This document shows, in pieces, positions 57,303-64,000 of a DNA stretch of 64,000 bases. Numbering within the stretch: position 1 is the stretch's first letter; each line of letters opens with the position of its first letter. Origin of the DNA: JAWXCE01 sp033764775 (GTDB taxonomy: Bacteria; Pseudomonadota; Alphaproteobacteria; Rhizobiales; Rhodomicrobiaceae); contig JANRIQ010000003.1 in assembly GCA_033764775.1 (NCBI GenBank), positions 62,001 to 126,000 of the forward strand, written 5' to 3'. Made by a program: the position numbers and the translations under genes. A model generated the notes under the pieces. The model had not been told where the DNA came from, ran no database searches, and saw only the letters and a program-made list of their open reading frames with translations.

Positions 57303-57767
57303 TCACGAGACGGAGGGACGGTTAGGGCCCAGAAGTTCGCCGGCCAGAGCATCCAGAGCCAGTTCATACCCTTTGGGTCCAAATCCGCAAATCACGCCCC
57401 ATGCCGCTTTGGAAACAAAGGAGAAATGCCGAAAGTCCTCCCGCTTATAGATGTTCGACAGGTGAACTTCAACGCACGGAATGGGACAGGCGAGAAGAGC
57501 GTCGAGGAGGCCGATGGAGGTGTGCGTGTACGCCCCCGCATTCATGACGAGGCCCGACGCCGCCTCGCGCGCTTCGTGCGTCCAGTCGATGAGCGCGCCC
57601 TCATGGTTGGATTGGCGGAAATCGACAATGAGCCCAAGGGCGGCGGCTTTGGCCACGCAGAGCGCCTTCACGTCGTCGAGGGTCGCGCGTCCGTAGATTT
57701 CGGGCTCCCGGCGCCCGAGCAGGTTCAGGTTTGGGCCGTTGAGGATGAAAACGGGTTTGACCGACAT
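57303..57767 (-). CDS. aroQ: Type II 3-dehydroquinate dehydratase
   Basis: AroQ catalyses the third step of the shikimate pathway. The 154-residue product matches the type II enzyme in length and motifs: FILNGPNLNLLGRREPEIYG with catalytic Tyr25, RQSNHEGALIDWTHEA, NAGAYTHTSIGLLDAL, and the His102 region VEVHLSNIYKREDFRH. It is upstream of accB in the same cluster. A palindromic hairpin precedes its start. Confidence 0.97.
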   Translation of the reverse strand: MSVKPVFILNGPNLNLLGRREPEIYGRATLDDVKALCVAKAAALGLIVDFRQSNHEGALIDWTHEAREAASGLVMNAGAYTHTSIGLLDALLACPIPCVEVHLSNIYKREDFRHFSFVSKAAWGVICGFGPKGYELALDALAGELLGPNRPSVS

Positions 57768-57790
57768 CGGGTGCGCGCCGCCATGCGTTT

Positions 57791-57810
57791 GTGGCGCGGG
57801 TGCGCGCCAC
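57791..57810. other. Hairpin between dsbA and aroQ
   Basis: GTGGCGCG and CGCGCCAC form a perfect 8-base stem with a 4-base loop, 24 bases before the aroQ start. No T run follows on either strand. It may be an mRNA leader element or processing site inside the operon. Confidence 0.4.
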
Positions 57811-57860
57811 GACGGTGGTAGCAGTTTCGCAGTGCGAGAAAAAGCGCGCCCTGGGTTTTA

Positions 57861-58646
57861 TCAGGATTTTTTCTTGCCGCCCCCGCAGGCCGCGCAGCCG
57901 TTCTCGCGCACATTGGCGACGGCGTCGATGAGCTGCTGCGCATCGTCGGGCGCGCCCGCGATATCCGTGTCGCCGACAAAGAACGCGGGCGTTCCGTTCA
58001 CGCCAAGCGTGTCGGCGAGCTTCAGATTTTCACGCATGACGTTCTGAATTTCGTCGGATGCGGCGTCCTTTTTGAGCTTGTCGGCGTCCAGGCCGATCTC
58101 CTTGGCGATGCGCAGCGCATCCGCCTCGGTCACTCGGCCTTTGTGGTTGAGCAGAGCGCGGTGATAGTCGAAATAGCGCTGTTGCTTCGCGGAGGCGAGC
58201 GACAGCGCGCTGATCGGGGGCGAGTCCTGGAAGATCGGCATGTCGATGAAGATCACGCGCACGGATTTGTCCGCCTCCATCAGCTTGGTCAAATCCTGAA
58301 ACGCGGTGCGGCAAACCGGGCAGTTGTAATCGAAAAACTCCACCACGGTCACATCGCCTTGGCCGACGGCGTACGGCGTATCGCGCGCGTAAAGCTCGCG
58401 CAGCACGGGCTGGCGCCGCTCAGCGAGCTTGGCCTGCAGCTTCTTCTGCAGCGCGTCGTTCACCTCAAGGAGAAGCTCGGGATTGTTGATGAGGTAATCG
58501 CGGACGATCTGCTCGACTTGCGCTTTAAGCGCCGGGTCTGCGACGCCCGTCGGCTGCGCCGCGGCTCCGGTTTGACCCTGCGCGAGGGCGGCCGGTGCGG
58601 CGGACAGGCAAAACGCCGCCAAGGCGATGCGCGCGACTGCTTGCAT
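57861..58646 (-). CDS. DsbA-family (ScsC-like) periplasmic disulfide protein
   Basis: A 261-residue protein with a Sec signal peptide (about 1-22), a helical N-terminal extension (about 40-85: VEQIVRDYLINNPELLLEVNDALQ) of the kind that trimerises ScsC/BcfH, and a DsbA-like domain. The active site is CPVC (Cys109, Cys112), with the cis-proline GTPAFF loop. The C-terminus carries an extra CAAC pair (about 251-254) before KKKS. It is the third DsbA-like protein in the window. The ATG at 58646 has GGAGAAG upstream. It sits between the M48 protease gene (29 bases) and aroQ. Confidence 0.9.
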   Translation of the reverse strand: MQAVARIALAAFCLSAAPAALAQGQTGAAAQPTGVADPALKAQVEQIVRDYLINNPELLLEVNDALQKKLQAKLAERRQPVLRELYARDTPYAVGQGDVTVVEFFDYNCPVCRTAFQDLTKLMEADKSVRVIFIDMPIFQDSPPISALSLASAKQQRYFDYHRALLNHKGRVTEADALRIAKEIGLDADKLKKDAASDEIQNVMRENLKLADTLGVNGTPAFFVGDTDIAGAPDDAQQLIDAVANVRENGCAACGGGKKKS

Positions 58647-58675
58647 GGAACTTCTCCGGTTGGGTGCGGCGGTTG

Positions 58676-60058
58676 TCAGCCGTTCCGTTTCTTGTCGTTG
58701 GTGGCGAGAATGTCGTTCGCCCGAATCCAGCTCGGTGAGCCGATTGGGAATGCGGACTGCGCGCGTTGCGCCAAGCGCTTAGCGTCGGTGATGCGGCCGC
58801 GCAGCAGATAAGCCTGGGCCGTCGCCAGTTCCGCATCGGGGATTTTCTGCAGCCGCGCGTAGGCGTTGGCCAATTGCAGGAAGGCGTTCGAGTTCGTGTT
58901 TTCCTGGGCCACGGCGATCTTGAGGTTTTCGACAGCCTCGCCTACGACGTTGCCGTTGTTCGTCGCCAGCAGGGCCTGGGCGAGCATGACGCGGATCAGC
59001 GCCGCTTTTGGCGCGAGCTGCACGGCGCGGCGCAGCGGCGCGACGGCGGCGGCCATCGAGCCGCCCTCCTCCATCAGGCACTGCCCCTTGAATTCATGGA
59101 AATATGGGTTGTTCGGCTGCGACGCGATCAGATCGTCGATGAGAGGCGTCGCCGCTTGCGACCCAGCCGTATAGCAGGCGGAGATGGCGCGGGCGTAGCG
59201 CGCCGGCAGACCCTGGTTGCTCTCCGGATACTCCCGCAGCACGATGAGCCGGTTCTTTTTGTTCAAAAAGGCGTGGAGCTTGGCGCGCACCATGTCGTGA
59301 CGCAATTGCAGCTCCGGCGGGTCGCGGCGGTCGAAGTAGGGGCTTTTCATCGCCAGCTGCTGCAGCGACGCCATGCGCTCCTGGGGCAATGGATGCGTCT
59401 GCGCGTATGGGTCGAGGCCGCGTCCGGCGGTCGAGGCCTGCTCGGCGAAGAGCCGGAACGTTTCCAGCATGCCGCGGCCGGATTGCTTCGTCGCGTTGAG
59501 ATACTTCATCGCGGCTTGGTCGGCGGCGTACTCCTCGCTGCGCTTGTAGTTGAGGAACGAGCGCATTGCGGCCGATTGGCCGCCATACATGAGCGCCGCG
59601 CCGCCCTCGGCCAGATCGTTGCCGCCGCCGCCGAGCGCGCCGCCCGCCATCGCCGCCATGCCGAGGATCTGGAAGAACAGCGCCGCGTGCTGCGCCCGCG
59701 CAATCTGTGTGTGCATGCGCGAGATATGGCTGCCCTCGATATGCCCGGCCTCGTGAGCGATGACGCCGATGAGCTGGTTCGGCGTCGAGGATTTCATGAT
59801 CGCGCCGACATGCAGAAACATGTTCTGCCCGTCCACCACGAACGCATTGAAGCTGCGGTCGTTGATGAGGTGGATGCGGATGTTCTGCGAGGCGAGCCCG
59901 GCCGCGCGCAGCACGGGGTTCGAGTACTCCGCCATGAGCGCTTCAATCTCGGCGTCCCGAATGCCGCCCTGGGCGTGAGACTTCGTCGCCGTCGCGGCCG
60001 AGAGCGCCGCGCAGAGCAGCGCAGCCGCCGTTTTCATCCAGTTGCGTTTGAACACCAT
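58676..60058 (-). CDS. M48 family metalloprotease with TPR domain (BepA-like)
   Basis: A 460-residue periplasmic protein with a signal peptide (about 6-30), an M48 peptidase domain (about 40-240), and a C-terminal TPR region (about 290-440). The peptidase domain has the zinc motif HEAGH in IAHEAGHIEGSH and the third ligand Glu in RSEEYAADQAA. This is the BepA/YfgC plan, an outer-membrane quality-control protease. The start at 60058 gives a clean signal peptide with GGAAGG upstream; the frame is open more than 300 bases earlier without support. It heads the cluster with dsbA, aroQ, accB and accC. Confidence 0.9.
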   Translation of the reverse strand: MVFKRNWMKTAAALLCAALSAATATKSHAQGGIRDAEIEALMAEYSNPVLRAAGLASQNIRIHLINDRSFNAFVVDGQNMFLHVGAIMKSSTPNQLIGVIAHEAGHIEGSHISRMHTQIARAQHAALFFQILGMAAMAGGALGGGGNDLAEGGAALMYGGQSAAMRSFLNYKRSEEYAADQAAMKYLNATKQSGRGMLETFRLFAEQASTAGRGLDPYAQTHPLPQERMASLQQLAMKSPYFDRRDPPELQLRHDMVRAKLHAFLNKKNRLIVLREYPESNQGLPARYARAISACYTAGSQAATPLIDDLIASQPNNPYFHEFKGQCLMEEGGSMAAAVAPLRRAVQLAPKAALIRVMLAQALLATNNGNVVGEAVENLKIAVAQENTNSNAFLQLANAYARLQKIPDAELATAQAYLLRGRITDAKRLAQRAQSAFPIGSPSWIRANDILATNDKKRNG

Positions 60059-60221
60059 AGCCTTCCAGGCCGCGCGTGAAGCAACGCTTTGTCGCGCGGC
60101 GATCGCAGTGTGTGTCGCCATTGCTATTACGAATAAGCTGAATAGGGCGATAACATGGCTTGCGTCGCAGGAGGGGTCAAAAACGCTTGAACCCCGCGCT
60201 CCATCACGGAAACGCCCGCCC

Positions 60222-61364
60222 ATGACGCTGAAACCCTCGTCTCGCTCCAGCATCGACCCTTTCATCGTGATGGACGTCATGGCCCGCGCCAACGCGCGCG
60301 AGGCGGCGGGCGAGGGCGTCATCCATATGGAGGTTGGGCAGCCGTCGACGCCAGCGCCCCGCCTTGTGCGCGAGGCGGCCAAACGCGCAATCGACGGCGC
60401 ACGGCTCGGCTACACCGAGGCGCTGGGCGCGCCCGACCTTCGCGAGCGCATCGCGCGACATTACGCAGACGCATACGGCGTTTCGGTCTCGCCGGAGCGC
60501 ATCGCCGTCACGACCGGCTCGTCCGCCGGCTTCATCCTCGCTTTTCTGGCGCTGCTCGATGAAGGCGACACGCTGGCTTTGGCGCGGCCCGGTTATCCGT
60601 GCTACCGCCAGATCGCTTCAGCGCTGGGTCTTAAACCGCGCCTGCTCGCGGCGGGGCCTGACGAGAACTGGTCGCCCGACGCGGCGGCGATGGCGTCGAG
60701 CGGCCGCGCGGCGCTGGTCGCAAGCCCCGCCAATCCGACGGGGGCCATGCTCGACGACGGCGCGCTTGCAGCGCTCGCCGCGGACTGCCGGGCCTCGGGC
60801 GCCTGGCTGATCTCGGATGAGATCTATCACGGTCTGACCTATGGCCGGCCTGCGACGACGGCGCTCGTCCATGACGACAACGCCGTCGTCATCAACAGCT
60901 TTTCGAAATACCACTCCATGACGGGCTGGCGGGTCGGCTGGATGGTTGCGCCCGCCGGCCTCATGCGGCGCATCGAGCGCCTGCAACAGAATCTGTTCAT
61001 CTCGCCCCCCGCGATCTCCCAGGTCGCCGCCATCGCCGCCTTCGACGCGGGCGAGGAGTTGGAGGCGAACAAAGCCGTTTATGCGGCTAACCGGGAGCTC
61101 TTGCTGAACGAGTTGCCGCGCGCGGGGTTCGACCGTTTCGCCCCCGCCGACGGCGCCTTCTATCTCTACGCCGACGTAAGCCGCTTCACCCAGGACAGCG
61201 CCGATTTCTGCGGCCGCATGCTCGACGAGATCGGCGTCGCCGCTACGCCGGGAATCGATTTCGACGCGGAGGACGGGCGCCGGTTCGTGCGTTTTTCCTA
61301 TTCCGGGGCGACAGCCCAGATGGCTGAGGCGGCGTCGCGGTTGCGCGCGTGGCGCAAGCCGTAA
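60222..61364 (+). CDS. PLP-dependent aminotransferase (class I/II)
   Basis: A 380-residue fold-type I aminotransferase. It has the substrate region EVGQPSTPAPRLVREAA, the cofactor blocks SPANPTGAMLDDGAL and SDEIYHGLTYG, and the PLP lysine Lys229 in NSFSKYHSMTGWRVGW, followed by RFSYSG near the C-terminus with the substrate-binding Arg. The range of aspartate, tyrosine or kynurenine aminotransferases fits; the substrate cannot be fixed. The ATG at 60222 is chosen by homology; the preceding 180 bases are open but carry the M48 leader. It is convergent with rne, 13 bases between stops. Confidence 0.92.
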   Translation: MTLKPSSRSSIDPFIVMDVMARANAREAAGEGVIHMEVGQPSTPAPRLVREAAKRAIDGARLGYTEALGAPDLRERIARHYADAYGVSVSPERIAVTTGSSAGFILAFLALLDEGDTLALARPGYPCYRQIASALGLKPRLLAAGPDENWSPDAAAMASSGRAALVASPANPTGAMLDDGALAALAADCRASGAWLISDEIYHGLTYGRPATTALVHDDNAVVINSFSKYHSMTGWRVGWMVAPAGLMRRIERLQQNLFISPPAISQVAAIAAFDAGEELEANKAVYAANRELLLNELPRAGFDRFAPADGAFYLYADVSRFTQDSADFCGRMLDEIGVAATPGIDFDAEDGRRFVRFSYSGATAQMAEAASRLRAWRKP

Positions 61365-61377
61365 CGCCGCTTCTTGA

Positions 61378-64000
61378 TTATCCGATACGGCGCTGCCACC
61401 ATCCGCCGCGAGCCGGCCCCGTGCGTTTGGGCGGCGGCGGCGGAGCGGGCTCCTCGGCTTTTGCCGGCGTCTCCGGCTGAGGCTCGGGCGCGCTGATGTC
61501 CGCCATGGGCGCCTCTGTGGGAGCGCTGGCTTCGGCGGGATCGACGGCGGGCGGGGCCTCCGCGGCGCTGTCCATGTGGAACGGCGCTTGCGGCTCGCTC
61601 AGGCCGGCGGATTCGGTCTCCGAGGCGGAGTGCTCGGGTGTGGCGAGCGCCTCGTCGAAGCCGGGGCTTTCCCCTGGCGCGCTTGCGTGCGTCTCATCGC
61701 CCAGTGCGCCCGGACGCTGGCCGCGACCCCCGCGTCGTCCTCTGCGGCGTGAGCGTCTGGAGCGGCGTTGCTCGTCGCCGCCCTCGGCGTCCATTGGCCT
61801 TTGCGGAGCATGGCGGCCGTTCATGCGTTGGGCCGGCGCGTCGTCGTCCTCGCTGGTTTGCATAGCGCCGTTGTTGGCTGACGCAGCGTAGGAGGTCGCC
61901 TCCCGGCGCTCGCCGTTGCCGTCGGCGCCTGCCGCGTCATGCCCATTGCGGCCCCGACGCCGGCGGCGTCTGCGGCGCGAACGCTGCTCCGCGCCGTCCT
62001 CGGTCGCGGCTGGCGCGCTTTCGTTCGCCTCCTCGTCCGTGTCGTCGTCCGCGGCGTCCGCTTCGGGCGCCTCGTCCACGTGATGCGCCCAAGTCATCTG
62101 CACCTTGGCGGGGGCGACGCCTTCGCGCGGCGTCGGCGGCGAAACCTTGTCCAACGTGTAGCTGGCGTTGAACAGCGTCGGGTTCGCGATCACGCTGATG
62201 GTGACGCCGTAGCGGTTTTCGATATCGCGGAGGTAGTTGCGCTTGTTGTTCAAGATGTAGAGCGCCACCTCCGCCGAGGCGCCGACGGCCAGATTGGCGC
62301 GGCCCTTGGCGATGAGCATATCCTCGATCGCGCGCAGGATCATGAGCGCGACCGACTCGGTCGAGCGAATCACTCCCGTGCCGTTGCAGTGAGAGCAAGG
62401 CTGGGTGGAGCCTTCCACCATGCCGGTGCGCAAGCGCTGACGAGACATTTCGAGGAGACCGAACGGCGAGATGCGCCCCACCTGGATGCGGGCGCGGTCG
62501 TTGCGCAGGCAATCCTTGAGCTTCTTCTCGACGAGGCGGTTGTTGCGCCGCTCCTCCATGTCGATGAAGTCGATGACGATGAGGCCGGCCAGGTCGCGCA
62601 GGCGAAGCTGGCGCGCCACCTCGTCCGCCGCCTCCAGGTTCGTCTTCAGCGCCGTCTCCTCGATGGAGTGTTCGCGCGTCGATTTGCCCGAGTTCACGTC
62701 GACGGCGACGAGCGCCTCGGTCTGGTTTATGATGATGTAGCCGCCGGATTTGAGCGTCACGCGCGGGTTGAACATCATGTTCAACTGCCCCTCGACGCCG
62801 TGGCGCGTGAAGATCGGCTCCGGCTCCTTGTAGGGCTGGACGTTCTTCGCATGGCTCGGCATCAGCATGCGCATGAAGTCCTTGGCCTCGCGATAGGCGT
62901 CGTCGCCAGCGACGAGCACCTCGTCGATTTCGCGGCTGTATAGGTCGCGGATGGAGCGCTTGATGAGGTCGCCCTCCTCGTAAACGAGGGTCGGCGCCTT
63001 GGATTTAAGGGTTAGGTCGCGCACCGTCTCCCACAGGCGCAGAAGATACTCGAAGTCGCGCTTGATCTCGGCCTTGGTGCGCGCCGCGCCCGCCGTGCGG
63101 ATGATGAGCCCCATGCCCTGGGGCACCTCAAGCTCGGTTGCGATCTCTTTCAGGCGCTTGCGGTCGGTGACGACGTTGATCTTGCGCGAGATGCCGCCGC
63201 CCGAGGCGGTGTTGGGCATCAGCACCGTGTAGCGGCCGGCCAGTGAGAGGTAAGTGGTGAGCGCCGCGCCTTTGGTGCCGCGCTCCTCCTTAACCACCTG
63301 CACGAGCAGGAGCAGGTTGCGCTTGATGACTTCCTGGATTTTGTAGTGGCGCCGGCGCCGGTGATCGCGCTGCGGCACCTCCTCGAGAGCGTCCTCGCCG
63401 CCGACGGACTCGACGACGCCGTGCTCGCCATTGTCCTCCACGTCCAGGCTGTCCGGGGCCTCGTCTTCGTCTTTCGGGGCGAGCGTAGCGGACGGCTCGG
63501 CGCGCTCGTCATCGTCGAGGGGGTCGGAGACGACGGTCGGCTCCGGCGCTGCGAGGGCGGCGTTGCGGGCGCCGGGATCGGCAGCATCGGCCGAGTGCTC
63601 GTTCTGACCGGCTTCAGTGGCGTCGTGTCGGGCATCGTCTTCGGCGTCTGGCGCATCGCTTGCGGCGTCGAGCGGAGGGACCTCGTTGGCGTGCGCTGTT
63701 TCCTCGCGGGAGGTCTCCCCGCTCGCCGGGGCGTCCGAGTCATCGTCGGCGTCGGTCTCCGCCGGTGCTTCTCTCGGCGCTGCGGCGGTTGCGGGCGAGG
63801 CCTCGGTTTGGGCCTCGGCGGCTCGCGCCTCGCGTCCCTCGGCGTAGGGGATGCGGTAGTAATCCGGGTGTATCTCGGCGAAGGCCAGGAAGCCGTGCCG
63901 ATTGCCGCCGTAATCGACGAAGGCGGCCTGGAGCGACGGCTCGACCCGTATGACTTTGGCTAAGAATATGCTGCCGCGAAGCTGTTTCCTGGACTGTGAT
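61378..64000 (-). CDS. rne: Ribonuclease E/G, partial at the window edge
   Basis: The minus-strand frame runs without a stop from the window edge to 61378, so at least 874 residues are present and the N-terminus is outside. The S1 RNA-binding domain appears at the edge (LRGSIFLAKVIRVEPSLQAAFVDYGGNRHGFLAF). It is split by an insertion of about 165 acidic and alanine-rich residues before HYKIQEVIKRNLLLLVQV, a known alphaproteobacterial feature. The catalytic domain has ALVAVDVNSGK and LAGLIVIDFIDMEE, and the Zn-link CSHCNG. The C-terminal scaffold has R-rich RNA-binding runs and ends GWWQRRIG. RNase E is the main mRNA-decay endonuclease and degradosome scaffold. Confidence 0.95.
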   Translation of the reverse strand, partial: SQSRKQLRGSIFLAKVIRVEPSLQAAFVDYGGNRHGFLAFAEIHPDYYRIPYAEGREARAAEAQTEASPATAAAPREAPAETDADDDSDAPASGETSREETAHANEVPPLDAASDAPDAEDDARHDATEAGQNEHSADAADPGARNAALAAPEPTVVSDPLDDDERAEPSATLAPKDEDEAPDSLDVEDNGEHGVVESVGGEDALEEVPQRDHRRRRHYKIQEVIKRNLLLLVQVVKEERGTKGAALTTYLSLAGRYTVLMPNTASGGGISRKINVVTDRKRLKEIATELEVPQGMGLIIRTAGAARTKAEIKRDFEYLLRLWETVRDLTLKSKAPTLVYEEGDLIKRSIRDLYSREIDEVLVAGDDAYREAKDFMRMLMPSHAKNVQPYKEPEPIFTRHGVEGQLNMMFNPRVTLKSGGYIIINQTEALVAVDVNSGKSTREHSIEETALKTNLEAADEVARQLRLRDLAGLIVIDFIDMEERRNNRLVEKKLKDCLRNDRARIQVGRISPFGLLEMSRQRLRTGMVEGSTQPCSHCNGTGVIRSTESVALMILRAIEDMLIAKGRANLAVGASAEVALYILNNKRNYLRDIENRYGVTISVIANPTLFNASYTLDKVSPPTPREGVAPAKVQMTWAHHVDEAPEADAADDDTDEEANESAPAATEDGAEQRSRRRRRRRRGRNGHDAAGADGNGERREATSYAASANNGAMQTSEDDDAPAQRMNGRHAPQRPMDAEGGDEQRRSRRSRRRGRRGGRGQRPGALGDETHASAPGESPGFDEALATPEHSASETESAGLSEPQAPFHMDSAAEAPPAVDPAEASAPTEAPMADISAPEPQPETPAKAEEPAPPPPPKRTGPARGGWWQRRIG

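Overview
The window is high-GC chromosomal DNA from an alphaproteobacterium, most likely of the order Hyphomicrobiales (Rhizobiales) or a close relative. This rests on gene content and order: cckA-recA-alaS; DUF721-dsbA-dsbA-smc next to mutY; sfsA-map-radC; NDUFA12/DUF2155/aat beside accC-accB-aroQ-dsbA-M48; a B12-dependent nrdJ; and an RNase E with a large acidic insertion in its S1 domain. I cannot name a genus. No rRNA, tRNA, CRISPR array, prophage or insertion sequence was recognised.

Layout. 0-1.7 kb: a TIR-repeat-WD40 gene, broken by a one-base frameshift and cut by the window edge. 1.9-10.2 kb: housekeeping genes (smc, two DsbA-type genes and DUF721, divergent mutY, amidase, DjlA-like). 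10.4-15.9 kb: a DUF2147 protein, a fused hydantoinase/oxoprolinase, a sulfotransferase and an isolated fliO. 16.0-22.6 kb: cckA, recA, alaS. 22.6-27.8 kb: a stress and DNA-repair block, with a very short gene, a disordered repeat protein behind a GGAAC/GTT promoter typical of the general stress sigma factor EcfG, a strong terminator, the Ku-LigD end-joining operon and a tiny membrane protein. 27.8-31.3 kb: a TAXI-TRAP uptake system. 31.5-34.2 kb: a DUF2339 membrane protein. 34.2-39.0 kb: a Gram-negative sortase island (VIT/vWA target, sortase, apparently dead patatin-like protein) with a divergent HTH gene. 39.1-48.1 kb: an MscS channel and beta-propeller protein, a small secreted protein with a second EcfG-type promoter, radC-map-sfsA, a CinA-like protein, an intact TIR-WD40 gene and an unknown helical protein. 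48.2-51.9 kb: nrdJ. 52.4-64 kb: respiratory, fatty-acid, envelope and RNA-decay housekeeping genes ending in a partial rne.

How the genes work together. Core functions cover chromosome organisation (Smc), repair (MutY, RecA, Ku, LigD, RadC), cell-cycle phosphorelay (CckA), translation and protein turnover (AlaS, Map, Aat), fatty-acid synthesis (AccB, AccC), aromatic synthesis (AroQ), periplasmic protein quality control (three DsbA-like proteins, the M48 protease) and RNA decay (RNase E). The accessory parts of most interest are the two TIR-WD40 receptors, the RSGD-rich repeat protein beside Ku-LigD, and the sortase island with its pseudo-patatin.
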